From contig JAOTON010000899.1 of assembly GCA_034440635.1 (NCBI GenBank), forward strand, positions 146,235 to 210,234: a DNA stretch of 64,000 nucleotides, read 5' to 3'. Positions 40,451 to 53,239 of the stretch are shown in pieces. Under the pieces are notes generated by a model, which saw nothing but the letters and a program-made list of their open reading frames with translations, was not told the DNA's origin and did not search any database. The position numbers and the translations under genes were made by a program. Positions within the stretch are counted from its first letter, which is position 1. The number at the start of each line of letters is the position of its first letter. This stretch comes from Lepas anatifera (Eukaryota; Arthropoda; Thecostraca; Lepadidae).

Positions 40451-41684
40451 AGCACATCGATATGTACATTATTTATATTCTGATAAAAGTTGACCTCAAC
40501 AGGTACGTCTACTTTTCGATCATACCCATTTTTAAGCACGGGACCAGGAAAGAGGCGTGTGCTTCCGACACCAGTACCCCAACTCCTTCATCCGATCCGT
40601 CCATCCAGAGTCGTGAGGCTTTTCTCCTTCCTTCCTTGGCATGTTTTTTTAAGATTTCCTGGTCCCATAACTGTTGTGAAAGAAATAATCACTGAAGTGA
40701 CATAATATTATTTCCCTGCTCAGCAGACACGAGTGCGGATAGTGAGTGGGGGAGCCGCCACCTGCGGATTCTGAAGACGATCCTCCAACAGCGAGTCCAC
40801 CCTCCTCATCTGATATGTCCATCCAGAGCGGTGGGCGCTTTCTCCTTTCCTCGAGATGTTCTTAACATTTCCTGATCTCACAATTCTTTTGATAGATAGA
40901 AAGCAAACCTTTTCTAATCTGTAAAATCCTGAGTGAAGTTCGCTGCCCATATTGGAACGAACATGTATGCAAAGACAAAAAAGTGGGAATGGGGGCCATC
41001 AGGCTGCTGCAGAAGGCCAAATCTGGAGCTTAACCCCCAAAGCCAAGTCCTGGTTGCGCCACTGGGCTTGATTCAAACCAGGAAGGATTCCCTTTTCATA
41101 TTTTCATCTGGTTATAACAATTTGATTGGTCTAAATCCGATTGTCACAAAGGTCACGTGATAAGTGTTAGCACTGACAACGCTCATCCCAACGTTACATG
41201 CCGCGAGCGGTACCTCAACGGCCAGTTTCGTAATTACGTGCGTCGCGTAGGTAACCCCGGTGCAGTAAGACAACGGGCGACACTCCCCTCCTGAGTCATT
41301 GCAAGTGGAAGCAAAATGTGTTTGAGCTTTAAGCTGGTGTTGAAAATGACCATTATCTGCCAAATTATTTTTTATTTTAGACCTAAATTAATACTGAAAG
41401 AATAGATACAATAATAATCGCAGCTTTCGACTTCAAGTCATCCCCAGCTATGATACGTTTTTTTAGCATAAAAATTCAAAACGACTATCACACGCTTAGG
41501 AGCAACCACTTCTTCCTGCAGAATTATATCGAACGGTTAACAGTACAATAAAGACACGCATTCACACACAGTATACGTATACTTGATCTACCTAAACTTC
41601 TTTGTAGGAAGGACTTAATTCTGAAGGCCGATTTGATCTCTTCATTTAGTATTGATTTTTCTAGTCTGTCTATTTTCTTTTTAT

Positions 41685-41888
41685 TTATTTTATTTTATTT
41701 TATTAGGGCCACTCCCAACAGGCACACTTGCTCAATTACAGAGAGTATTGGCGTGGGTGTTAAAGGATTCTCTCCACCGGGTCAGATCGGACACGGAAGG
41801 CGGTGTCCCGCCATGGGGCTTGAACCCACGTTAATCCATGCTATCCGATTCGTAGACTGGCAACGAAGCCACTAGGGCACCCGGCCCC
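41685..41888 (-). mobile_element. tRNA-derived SINE, type C, inserted in the inverted-repeat element
   Basis: Read on the minus strand: a head with gccctagtggcttcgttgcc (A-box-like) and cgtgggttcaagccccatgg (B-box-like), a body with gtgtccgatctgacccgg, and an A-rich tail (AATAAAATAAAA) at 41685-41705. It differs from types A and B in body and tail. Confidence 0.75.
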
Positions 41889-41923
41889 CGGTTCGTTGAT
41901 ATTCTTCCATTCGTGTTTTTTAG

Positions 41924-42166
41924 TTGCACTGTCTTGTTTGCGATGAATTTTGGTATCATCATAGAGATGACCAAACTTTGGAGACTGTATCTTTCTTTCG
42001 GCTAAATTCTAAGCTAGCTCATGTTACGGGACGTATCAAATTTCTTCTGGACTGCAGATATCTTAATATAACACCAAAATTCCTCTCAAACAAGACAGTG
42101 CAACTCAAAAACACGAATGGAAGAAGAATATCAACGAAAATAGACAGACTAAAAAATCAATGCTAA
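41924..42166 (+). pseudogene. Possible N-terminal fragment of a Penelope-like reverse transcriptase
   Basis: 80 codons ending KLAHVTGRIKFLLDCRYLNI, then TPKFLSNKTVQLK and IDRLKNQC. The pattern FLLxCRxxxxxPKFL followed by a basic helix resembles the region upstream of the RT domain in Penelope-like elements. No RT or GIY-YIG motifs remain. The inverted ends around it support the call; the family assignment is by recollection of pattern only. Confidence 0.45.
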
Positions 42167-42499
42167 ATGAAGAGATAAAATCGGCGTTCAGAACTAAGGC
42201 CCTCCTATAACGAAGTTTATGTAGATCAAGTATACGTATACTGTGTGTGAATGCGTTCTTTTTGTACTGTTAACCGTTTCATATAATTCTGCAGGAAGAA
42301 GTGGTTGCTCCTAAGCGTGTGATAGTCGTTTTGGATTTTTTTTGCTAAAAAAGTGTATCATCGCTGAGGATGACTTGAAGTCGAAAGCTGCGATTATTAT
42401 TGTATCTATGCTTTCAGTATTAATTCAGGTCTAAAATAAAAAAATAATTTGGCAGATAATGGTCATTTTCAACACCAGTTTAAAGCTCATAACAATGCT

Positions 42500-43080
42500 G
42501 CTGCCAACAGTTCTCCGCCTACTTACTTCAAAATGTGTTTTCCAGATTTCCAGCCTTATGTTCTTCATTTATTGCTATTTTTGAAATTCCGACACAATGT
42601 TCAATTCCCTTTAAACATAAAACTATGAAAGCTATTGGCCCAAAATGCGATAGAAATTTTTATCAAAATGGGAGCTGAATACCAGGTAAAGTGTAAACGG
42701 TAGTGCAATTCGATAGCTGAGAGCTAGATTTTGGTGGGATACGTATAGAGACAATATCTTGGTTTTAAGCATTCATCAACCCGGAATGTAGGACATACGT
42801 CTGCTGTTCGCCGTTTTTTAGCACTTTGCACATAACCTGTCTAGGTAATTTCAAGAAAACTAAAATTAAGCCGATATTTTTGGCGCGATTGTCGTGTTAG
42901 CCAACAGCCGATTCCCAGCGAATCGTCCCATTGGGCGCCAGATATCACATTTCCTCCAAACGCTCAATATTCCACAGTTGTTTTAGCTTTTACCGCATTC
43001 TTGAACATTAAGAAATCTTACTTTGGTCACATTTATCAAGCCAGTAGTTGACATTTATAATTCGCGTGGTCCCAAAAGAA
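42500..43080. other. No feature recognised
   Basis: AT-rich single-copy-looking sequence; no coding frame, repeat partner or RNA gene seen. Confidence 0.4.
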
Positions 43081-43099
43081 GAAAAAAACTGAGCTCTGG

Positions 43100-43430
43100 G
43101 TCATGCCAGGTCAATGGGTTTATTTAATGCCAGACCAGGCGTCCTGCACGAGCATAGCTGTGACGAGTGTATTCTGGAGGCAGCACTCTGGTCGCGGTCC
43201 CGCTGGGGCTGCGCTCGGTGTCGGTGCCGGCGTCGTTATTACGGACGTGGCCGGGTTCAACGAGCCGTGGTCGAATCCCCACAGAGCGGCGTCCTGTGCG
43301 CCGTAAGTGGTGGGTTCACGCACATGGCGGCGCGGCCCCGACACCCACCGGTAGAGGTGACCTCAATACACGCACAGCCGGGCCGGGGTGAACCTCCTCC
43401 GCTGCTCTCTCCTTCACCTCTCCCCTCCCT
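43100..43430 (+). other. CpG-rich island, possible exon with donor
   Basis: GC-rich block with all three frames open for 60-100 codons. A strong donor-like gcc|gtaagt occurs at 43299-43306. Which frame, if any, is coding cannot be decided. Confidence 0.3.
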
Positions 43431-43506
43431 CTCATGCCCCGATGCGGGATGTGTCAATCAATGTAACTTGGTGGAATGACGCTGCGATAAAATGTTTCCC
43501 TCGCAG

Positions 43507-43662
<156 letters not shown>

Positions 43663-43717
43663 CCTCTCTCACCATGGTACAGTGGTTGTGGCGTCGCTTC
43701 TTTTGTGACCGGATTCC

Positions 43718-44122
43718 ATGGCCGGGGGCGCTGCTGAAAGTGCGCCGGCCGGGCAGCCATTTTGGGACCGGCTCACGCACTCACGCACTCGCTGGCACCA
43801 GCCCTTTGTGGAGCGGCGATGGAGGGCCGGCCATCTGCTCGCCGAACCGGTATTCAAGGCTGCCGGGCCGTCAACCGACGCACCACGCGTAATGAAGAAC
43901 AAAACCGCGCATCGGCCCAGCGCGCCGAGTAGGGTGGAGAGCATGGAGAGCGGGCTGCCCGGCGGTGCCGTCCCCTCATGCGTGCGCGCCCGCCGCAGCG
44001 GCACCGCTTTCAAACAGCTATTACGGGCGCGCAGTGCGGCCGCCGCCGCCGACGGCGCGATGGCTACCCAGGCCGTGTGCGGCCAGGTCGGGAACGACGA
44101 AGAGCGCCCCAATGTCCTCTAG
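43718..44122 (+). CDS. Hypothetical GC-rich open frame, 134 codons
   Basis: It begins MAGGAAESAPAGQPFWDRLT and ends in NDEERPNVL. It has a Lys/Arg-rich middle and an Ala run (RSAAAAADGAMATQ). I recognise no family. It lies in a CpG-rich island just after the CT tract, so base composition alone could keep the frame open; a minus-strand frame of similar length overlaps it. Confidence 0.2.
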   Translation: MAGGAAESAPAGQPFWDRLTHSRTRWHQPFVERRWRAGHLLAEPVFKAAGPSTDAPRVMKNKTAHRPSAPSRVESMESGLPGGAVPSCVRARRSGTAFKQLLRARSAAAAADGAMATQAVCGQVGNDEERPNVL

Positions 44123-44276
44123 AGAACCGTGTATGCTGAGGCAGCAAAGGTTTTTGCGGCGTACTTCTCAGAAACGAAATAATCGTGGTATTCGATGAAA
44201 TGTGGGACTTAAGAGTGTTGCTTTCATAATAAAATAAGGAAAAGCATTATTATTAAGCATAATTAAAATAAAATAA

Positions 44277-44312
44277 GCACCCTGGCAGTTGGTGCGTCGT
44301 TAAACCTCAATT
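44277..44312 (+). mobile_element. 3' fragment of SINE type B
   Basis: ccctggcagttggtgcgtcg followed by ttaaacctcaa matches the 3' end of the copy at 32722-32900. Confidence 0.6.
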
Positions 44313-45045
44313 TGATGAGGTAGGTATATGCTTATATAGTCACCGTGCAATAATACAAGCTTCGTTGAGGAAGGATAAAGAGACAAGTTCAGAAAACAGT
44401 TTAAGCATGAAATAATGTTTGCTTTTCCATTCCGAAGGAGGCATACCAAGCCATGAAGATAGGTGTATCACTTAAAGATCGAGTCGCCGTTCCAAAACAT
44501 ATTTAGCTGTCCTCACTTGATAATTGTATGACTGCCCTAACATGTTATGCCCTCATTGATAAGGTCCTCCAACTTACTGGTGCAAGCAGCTAACACACGT
44601 TAGTTTTTTCGCTTTTCACATTTAAATATTTTCCCCACAACCCATTTAAAAAGGCAGGCAGGAATGCCTTTCCATACCGATGCGGCCCGACTACTTGGAC
44701 TCCATAGCAAAATACTGGGAAGGATTATTAACTTCTTTTACATACCATGAAACCAATTTCTGTTAAAACCCTGACCTGAGTGGCGCTACCAAAAGAGAGG
44801 GTATTTCTTTGTAAATCAGTAAGTATCTATTCTGATATGCTGAGGATTGATAATAGCGGGTCAATGACTTTTCCACATCAATGGGATGGGTTTAAAATGT
44901 CGTCGTAAGTAAAAGTGGTTAGTTAACTGTCTATCATTTGTCATATTGATCACCGGTGTAAATGGGGACAGTGTACCATTATCGTCTGTCAAGTAGAAGG
45001 TCGTCGCTTCTGAGATGCACCCGTGCCAAGCGCGCCATGGCGCAT

Positions 45046-45720
45046 TTAAAGGCAATAGACCACTTTGCGCATAAATTCTAAAATAGATAATTTATGCCCA
45101 AAATAGGTCTGGAAATCCGGAAACCACATTTTGTTTCCATATTCAGTCGTTACAAACAATAGTATGGCCTCTTTTTCTTACTACCGTGATTTGACCTGAG
45201 CTTCTCGTGTAATTACCCACGGAGCTAAGCAGGGCTGGCTGCTGGCGGCATGGAACCTGAGAAAGCGCACGTATAGCCTTTGCAGCTGCAGTGCCCTAAA
45301 ACTCTAATCGAACATGAAAAAGTCATACCACTTGCTAAGATTTATCATGTGACATGCTCTACCAGATTTGGAGGGATCCCGACATGGCTTAAATCGACGG
45401 ACAGATTGGCCATAGGCAGGAGCGGGTCCGGGACAACACTTCGGGGGGGTGGGGGGCTAGGGGCTGGAGCCTCCCCCGCCATTGCCTCGGAACAGCCTTG
45501 GGCTATGTATAAACTATAGACACTCTAACATTTCGGAGGCGGACCTAAGCCCCACAGCCCCCTTGTAACCAATGCTGACCAAAGGGCTGTTTATTTGGAA
45601 CTTTAAAGTGTGCGGAAATTTAATACAGTGAGCTTTGGGTGAAATTCAATATGCCAATAGTGGTTTCTGAACACGCTCAGTCAAGACTCGCAGACAAGTC
45701 GCAGACAATTGAAAACAACC
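45046..45720. mobile_element. Family 2 MITE copy with internal insertion
   Basis: It begins TTAAAGGCAATAGACCACTT, like 17120. The interior shares ccacattttgtttccat, catgtgacatgc, tgcggaaatttaatacag and atagtggtttctgaacac with that copy. About 170 extra GC-rich bases at 45410-45590 interrupt the homology. The right end is degraded. Confidence 0.6.
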
Positions 45721-46099
45721 GGGACCTTTGGTGGCCTCTGTTGATATTGGTATTAAACTGACCTCAAAATAAATGCCAGCATCCAGATTACCGTTTCAAT
45801 AACTTTCAGATGGTGTTTAGAAACTTTATCCAGCTTTTCTAAACGCCGAGTTACACCCAGGTTTTGTCAGCCTCATTCTAGAACAGAATCGCCTTCATTA
45901 GTTTTGAAATGGCGTCATAACTCGTTGACCTGACCTGACCTGATGTCAATTTTTGGTCGTAAGTTGTCAAATTGATCACCTTAGAAGCCTGCAACACGGT
46001 GTGCCTTCCATCTGAATCGGCCCGGAATTATTTGGGAAAACCGAGAGAGCTCCGAACCCGTTGTCCCTTCACCGCCCATGGAAGGTGGAGGGTTAACGG

Positions 46100-46288
46100 G
46101 GACCTGTGACGGCCACTCTCCCTCCCCTCTCGATCCTCTGCGCCCCTAAAATGGTCACGACGCCCCCTGAAAAAGCGATGGCGTCCCCTGAAATTTCGTC
46201 CTCACAGGATGCAAGTAGTAGTGCCCCCGCGATAACTTTTGGCGCCCACCTGATATGTTTTGCCCCTCTAAGTGGCACCACCAACAAA

Positions 46289-46321
<33 letters not shown>

Positions 46322-46365
46322 AAAGAAACCCCCCCCCCCCCCCCCGGGGGGGGGGAAATTACTTT
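46100..46365. repeat. GGCGCCCCC-type repeat fragment with poly-C/poly-G runs
   Basis: It contains aaaatggtcacgacgccccc, cctgaaatttcgtcctcaca and ggcgcccacctgata, parallel to 61917-62180. It ends in 31 and 17 C followed by 10 G (46289-46355), which may be unreliable assembly. Confidence 0.6.
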
Positions 46366-46559
46366 TTTAGCCAGGATTATATTTCCAATACCTTGCCATT
46401 TTCAATTTTAAGCATGATTCGTGCATTCCTTTGCACATGTTCAAAGTGCAAAGTTACCTAATATACTGGTCTGGCGAATGACGATATATTCAATATTATT
46501 CAAAGTTTCAATGGATACTATTTATAATCAGCTATGAATGTCGGCTGAAACACCTGTGT

Positions 46560-47900
46560 GGACGCCTTTACTTACACCTAAACATATGTGCCCAAAGTAA
46601 GAGCGGAAAAGGCAGCAGTCTGCCTCACCATCACTAGAAGAGACAAATTATTACAAGCATTTGACGATTATTGCGGTGCCTGCAAAAGTGAGTCAGTCCA
46701 TAAGCTTAATATCAAGCTACACCAATTTGATTGGACCATACCATAACTCGTGTGGAATAGAGAAAGTTTAATTCCGGCGTGATTTTATGTTTCGAAATTG
46801 CTCTGGAAGGTGTAGTGGATTGTCGACACTCGAACGGCAATCAAAATGAATATTTTTCCAACAAGATTAGACTACTTAGAAAATATAGACTTCCATATCA
46901 ATGACTCCGAGAGCAGGAATATCGATCCTAATCAGTGTGCTATTGTGTGTGCCTTATCAGTGTCTTATCAGAACACTTTGATACGCACGTTCCAGCTTTC
47001 AGGTGCTTTCCTTCCGATCGATGGTAAAACAGTGTGAAAGCTGGGCACCTGTTCCAAAGTCTGTCTCCCGAAGTACTGCGTCGGATCTTGACTCTACTAC
47101 GCCATGCGACTGCAAGCTTAGAGCTAGCGTCATTTACGGATATACCATGCCGTCACACAAAGGCAAATAGACCTCCAACAATGGCTTTCCTTCCACTGCC
47201 GTCCACCTAATCAACTAGGAAGCACGCTAAAACATAGCCACTAGCATCCACTGTTCGCTCGAATAATACCTGCTTCCGAAGGGCGGCGGTCCAGGGGTGT
47301 GCCACGCCCTGAGCATGGAGGCGTTAGAAAATCGCATACTACAGCTTCTGTGCTACTTTTCTCGCGCGGAGAAGTGGTGCGGAAGTGGGCTGACGTGAGG
47401 TCGTATGGAATGGAACATCTCATGGAACACTTTGTGTCATCTCGCGACCTCAAAGACGAGATGGGGCGGTACCACCCCGCCCTCAATGGCATGCTACCAC
47501 AGGACGCCCGTGACTTCTTCATCCATACCTCTGCCCCACTTCAAACACAGGGACCCCAACGATTTACAGTGGAAAAGGTCGTTCAACGAACAGGAAAACA
47601 AAGTTTCTTACTAGAGCGCCTCCAGGTCCCCTGGGATGACTTTAAAGGAAGCAGTCGCTTCTTCATCATCAACATATTCTGAGGGCTGGTGAAGTCTACG
47701 GTGCACTTCTAACACGGCCGCCACCAATCTGTCGAGCAGGAGACTCCCCCTTTCGCACTGGTTTGTGTACCCTCAAATATATTCAAAAGCTTGGATCATT
47801 CACATGTATGTACCAGCTTCGCTGATAAGATGCTGGATTATTTATTAGGTTTGGTTAGTGCAGTAGCCTTGAAATTTCCCCGAAACGGCGGTAACCGTCG
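46560..47900. other. Region with weak open frames, no gene recognised
   Basis: A frame at 47299-47682 (127 codons, MEHLMEHFVSSRDLKDEMGR, later FTVEKVVQRTGKQSFLLERL) has a protein-like look. An ATG at 47314 in another frame (MEALENRILQLLCYFSRAEK) runs into it if a one- or two-base shift near 47372 is assumed. I do not recognise the product; it may be the remnant of a mobile element or a decayed gene. A frame at 46846-47037 is also unrecognised. Confidence 0.3.
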
Positions 47901-49880
47901 CTTATAAATGGCATCGGACGCAAGAAGAATGTAAAGCATTCAGGGTACTGTGTACCAGTTTAACACGACCGTATGTGCTGGCATCGGGAGAGAGAGGTTA
48001 TTCGTCCGCCGTTCCTTCTCGAGTGTGCATCTGGATGCCCAAAATGTCGATTCAGGTAGATAATGTACAGGTGTGCTGCTTCTGAAATGGTATAAATTCA
48101 ACACCGGGATTCACACTAACCAGATTTGCAGTGACGCGTATTCTCTGCGATGGGTGCGAGGATAGGCTCTCCATTTTGTATGCATCTGTGAGTCCGTATT
48201 GCTGTAAAAAATATTATCGGATGATAGCAGTGAAGTAAGTGTTAGATTAAATTTGTGGGAGGAAAATTTGGTGATTTTGGTAATTTTTTTCAGCACCAAC
48301 GACATAGAGCAGCTGATGTAGCGCCTTGGCTGCTGCTGTATTGGGATGGGCTCGCTTTTCTGCCCGTTCACCGTGCACCAGACAGTATCACTGCTGAAAG
48401 TCACGAAAGGGACTTAACGCTACAACAGCTCATAGTCTGTCGTCAGCTTCCTGGATCCAGCCTTTAATCGAGTGGTAAATTACAATTTAGATGCCCGGTT
48501 GAATCTGAAGTTAGGCAGAGGCCAAACCTTTGATGCCTCGCGCCGTTTCCACATAAAGACTCACTTCAAAACATGCAAATGTATAAAAAAATCAATAAGA
48601 CGCCTTTTTGGGCGATAACCAAACGGACGTTTCTGTTTCAAAATGAGAAATGAAGGTTGGGTGACATTTTCTGAGATGTTCTATGGTGTTCATCTAGCAT
48701 AAACATGACGATATCGCAAAGAAGTTCAGCTTCCATGAATTCATCACTTACTTGCAGCATATTAACACGAAACACGGCAGAAAAATGACGAAAAACAAAT
48801 CTAGCAAAGTTTGTTTTAGATAATTTATTATGGATTTCATGCTATCTGCCTTGATCTCTTTGGCTTGATTTTTCTGAATCAACAAATTATTCAGATGTAT
48901 CGTTCGCGGGTACATATAGTGAAAGAAATCTTCAGAAATAAAGGCTTCTTTATCTTAGCTCACGCGCAAAATGCCTGCAAATGTTTCGTTTTTCAAACAT
49001 TGAAGCTTTCAAAAGTCACTCTTCAGAGGGTGTTGCAAGGTCTCGCGGAAACGCCCACCCCTGGTATGTATCGAAAAAGTCTAGCTTAAAATTTTGATGC
49101 ATGGAGTTGAATTGATGCAGGTACCTCATGGCGTCAATTTCATGTACGTACGTTAATTACTCGTAAAGTAATTAAAAATCGTAGAGCTCGTCCAAAGCGT
49201 TAGTATGGGCTGGGTCATATGTAATTATCTACTAACTCAGAGGTAGACCTGGCGGACGCTTCACGTCCGCTCGGTAATAATCCAGATGAGACAATCACCC
49301 CTATCTGTAGCAGCTGGTAAATTTCTATTTTTGCACATTCTTCGGGACAAGCCTTTAGGCTTTTGACCATAAGGGAAGTTGGCGTTTTGTTTCCCGTGGT
49401 GCCACAAGAAGTTGGTTGGAGGCGGGGTGGCGGTATCCGTGCCGCCTTGAAGTGGACTGGGACGCGGAGGCTGCTCACACGGTGGCAATAAGAATAAAAT
49501 GGACGAAAAGAGCAATCAAGGTATGATTTATTCCATACAGATCAACTGGACATAACCATGATTTGTCATAAGCTGTTGTCGAAGCTTAACGGCTTCGTGT
49601 ATTGGAGTTTTAGGGCGCTTTCATCGACTTGGCTATATCGCACGAAGCTTAACGTCTTCTATTCTAACCGTTTGTTTTGTGAATTTTTTATCATTGAACC
49701 CACGTCTACCTAAAACGAATGAAAAGTGAATCCGAAAATGGAAAGGCACTCAGAACATACTGAACAAATAAGCATATTACAGAAAATGACCCACCTATTT
49801 GTCTCATCATCCCCACACTTTTGAACCGGGTGATCGCTGAGCCTCCCTCTGTTCAGAGTTCACTTTTGTAGGTGATGTGA
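47900..49880. other. AT-rich intergenic stretch, no feature recognised
   Basis: Overlapping short frames on both strands at 48111-48467 and 49215-49515 are not recognised. No repeats of note. Confidence 0.4.
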
Positions 49881-49889
49881 TTGTTGGTG

Positions 49890-50047
49890 TTTAACGACGC
49901 ACCAACTGCCAAGGTCATACGGCGTCGCCAACCCTCATCCTGTTGGGAGGGATTTGTGGGATCAGATCAACTTATTCAGAGGCTGCGCCGGGACTTGAAC
50001 CCGGGACCGGTGGTTTAGAAGTCAGGGATGTCATCCACTAAGCCACC
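49890..50047 (-). mobile_element. tRNA-derived SINE, type B
   Basis: Read on the minus strand: gtggatgacatccctgactt in the head, B-box ggtcccgggttcaagtcccg, body ggcgacgccgtatgaccttg, and 3' end gtgcgtcgttaaacaccaac. Close match to 32722-32900. Confidence 0.85.
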
Positions 50048-50689
50048 CATCCCCACTTTTTTAGGTTATGTGCACAGTGATGCCTCTGTTCAATTTTGCT
50101 TTGGATTTGCTGTTCCAAGAAATTTACAAAGATATAGAAAACCTGATAAAGTAGAAAAGGTCCGGGTCGTGTCCAGGCCCAGCAGAAAACACTCCCATTA
50201 TAGTTAACCACTAATGGTCTAGCCAAATATCACTATCTGAAATGTCGCTAGGCCATTCTCACGTATTGGATCACGATTGAAACACCTAGACTTAAGAGCC
50301 ATTATCACAAAAGTATTGAAAGGGGGAGGGGCAGCCAGGCTAGACTGTCAACGACTTGCCCCGGTTTATTCGAGGAGATGGTAGAGCTGGGTGCTCAAGA
50401 CAGTCCTTTTGAGTGTGCATTTTTTCAAAGTTTATACCACAAACAATCCAGGTTATATGTACCATTGACCAGGATTTCTTATATCGATTCTTTCGAATCG
50501 TTTGGGGAAGGTTTCTACGTTAATAGCATAGGCTCAAAATGAACGTGGATGTTGATGCACCTAAAACATCAGCCACAATGACGTTGGTCATTTCTGGGTC
50601 CAAACCTCCAATTTTTGCCCATTATAAGGGTCACGCCCTGGCTGGTTCTCTTGAGTTCGCCAGTTATCGTCATCACTGACCTTAAATCG

Positions 50690-50950
50690 CCTGGTCTGGT
50701 GACATGGCCTGCTGCGTGCCCCTCAGCCCTGGATATTGGCTGCGTTAGCCGGTGCCTGAGTACGGCTCGCTCTGGCCGCCGCTCCCCGGGCCGCGCCGCG
50801 CGTCGATAGTAGGCTGCGGGGCCTCGCGGGACGGCATCGCTCGGCCGCTGTCGCCGCCGACGTGCATAATAGTGCTGGGACAACGCACACGCGTTCCCAG
50901 GGCGCCCCGCCCCCTCCCCTACCCCGTACCGGCCGGCCGATCCCGCACTG
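50690..50950. other. CpG-rich island
   Basis: GC-rich block with many CpG in AT-rich surroundings; frames on both strands are Arg/Ala/Pro-rich. A promoter is possible but no start or splice site is decisive. Confidence 0.35.
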
Positions 50951-50999
50951 CATCGTTGTACCTACCGTAGTGTGAGACTGTGAGAGACAGGCTCACCAG

Positions 51000-52127
51000 T
51001 CCAGAACCTTTAGGGGCGGGCCAGTAAGACTAAATGTATCTAAATCATATTATTTTGCTGTATTAAGCTTCTTAGTGCACAAAGTAAACTGTGCTCCGGA
51101 GGGGTTCTGACGACACATCAGAGGCCAGCCAGTCTGTTCAGGGTTTGCGAGGACAGACCGCGACACAAATTGTGGCAGAAGTGTAGGCAATGCTTTTCTT
51201 AGGCATATCTATATTCTGGATGCGTATAGTAGCACACACTCGGGCTGCACTAAACTAAATGGTGGGAACGATCCTATGATAGAGGCGTGTGAGGGAAGTG
51301 TACATAGTGTTTCATTTATTGACAGTTATTTGACTGTGGTCTTAGTTATTAAAGTTATTTAATAACTAGGGCACTATTTGATAACTTGGGCACAAGAGAA
51401 AGCAGTGCATTTATTGATATAGATCTTCAAGAGTGCTCTTCTTAACAGTCGAAGGGGCACTCCCGTTTTCTTCAGCAGGCACGATGTCTTCATTCCTTGC
51501 ACACTTAACCTAGGTAGAAGGCTCTGATAGTCTTCGGCGAAGGGCACAAAAGCCTTTTCCAAGCGAGACACCGGTCTGTAGTTATTTGGTACTGGAAAAG
51601 CATCTCTCCCCACTGGTCGAAAATCGGAAGAGGGGAGGAATAGTCGCAGGGACTGTGAAGCCAAAATGGACATCAGTTTGTATTCACAAAAAATGTCCTA
51701 AGGGTAGGCTGTACTCGTAAATCTGGTAAACTTTACGCAAATGCAAAAATCCGCCGACGATGAAACGTGATTCCATATCTGGCTGTTTTTATCTTCAGCA
51801 AAGGAATAATTAATTTCTAAATTTGTTCTTAACATATTGGGACGTCTTTCCCAACACCACTAGAAGTCAAGCCGATTCACTCTTAAAACGCAGTGCATCT
51901 AAAACTTTAATATGTTTTGTGTTATCTGGTGAACAACTCTTCAACGCATTCTGGGCAACACTTCAGGCTACCCGCGGCGCCCCATCGCGCCGGGGTTATG
52001 AAAACGTGCCTTCAGGCGGTTCGACTATTTTGGAGTAGATGTGGTGAGGTTGTCGTGAACACAAATGATTACCACGTGACGTTTGTTTCGTTTGCACAAT
52101 TCCCAAAAAACTGGCTTGGGCTGTTGG
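51000..52127. other. No feature recognised
   Basis: A minus-strand frame at 51374-51673 (99 codons) is not recognised. Otherwise AT-rich and featureless. Confidence 0.35.
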
Positions 52128-52808
52128 TTAAAGGGAATGTGGCACCTTCATAATGGGATTTACACTGAGATAGTAATGTGATAGAGCATGTCGAGAAACC
52201 GTTTGATTCATGTTTCATTTCTCGCAGGATTTACCGTTCGCGGATACAAAAGTTGAACTGAACGCCTACCGACGCCGTCCTCCCCGGTGAAGTCCACCTG
52301 CTATGAGGCAATCTTAGGAAAGTGACGGCATGCTCAAGCTCAAGCCGCGCTGCTCAGACGGCGCGGACAAATTTGTCTTGCTTGGACATCTTTAAAAAAA
52401 CCTGCTAAACATGACTGGTACTGTCAATTGAAAATGCGTTTAACTTGCTTTATTGGCTATTTGAAACGTGAAATATGTTTTAATATATCACGAAAAACAG
52501 AAGAAGTTGATAATTATCATTCTAATTTCTAATGGTAGCCTCTCTTAGCTAAAAACGCTTCACTTTTATTTGTTTTATTTTTTTGGCGTAAATTGAACGG
52601 ATTCAAATTGGCACGAAACATTTCCAGCTCATACGTCGATTTGACGGCATGCTAATTTGGAGAATGTTTATTGAGTAACGGAGGAAAACGAAAGATTGGG
52701 CTTATTAGCCATTTTTGCAGCTGAAATAAAGCCAAATACATTATTTTCAACCAAGATTGTCCCTAACACCACAGTAAAGAATTGTACCAAGGTGTCACAA
52801 TCCTTTTA
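52128..52808. mobile_element. Family 1 TTAA MITE, about 680 bp
   Basis: The left end TTAAAGGGAATGTGGCACCT at 52128 is mirrored by ccaaggtgtcacaatccttt ending about 52808. The interior is homologous to 39846-40450 and its left part to 59340-59500. No coding sequence. Confidence 0.7.
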
Positions 52809-53239
52809 GTATTTAAGGTCATTAGCTATGCGCTAGGTGAAGTTTAAATGGAATGTGGTATCTTGGTGCAATTTTAAGCTTATGCTTTTCAAGTACATTT
52901 TTGTTGAAAAATAATGAATTTTTCATATTTCTACTAAAAAAATGTTGATAGTTCACATATCTACTTTTGTTCTGCTAGAGAATGAGGTTTCTTTATAACT
53001 CTAGCAATAGAAGGCCAGCATTCTTTTATTTTTTCATAATGTTTGCTTAAATTTATTCACAATCTATTCTTAAGTCACTGATTCCGATGGGATTTTTTTT
53101 ATTTGATATCTGCTTTGGTCTTGAAAAGGACTCGCCGTTGTTTGGAACTGGTTGGAACTGGCCTGTATAGCTGGTTGGATTACATACCCCTAACCAGAAT
53201 TCCTTTTCGACATAATTTTTTATATTTTTTCACCATAAC

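Larger units (their letters stand above)
41320..42492. mobile_element. Element with long inverted ends and Penelope-like coding remnant
   Basis: The arms 41320-41620 and 42190-42492 are inverted copies of about 300 bases (ctttaagctggtgttgaaaa ... and its complement). Between them lie a type C SINE and an open frame at 41924-42166. Penelope-like retroelements carry LTR-like repeats, sometimes inverted, that contain hammerhead motifs; the right arm has ctgagga, a gactt/aagtc stem and gaaa at 42364-42386. In the left arm the first box reads ctgggga and is thus altered. Confidence 0.55.

Noticed and set aside
46289..46355. Biological significance of the poly-C/poly-G block
   Set aside because: Long C runs meeting a G run are prone to sequencing or assembly error; no inference is drawn.
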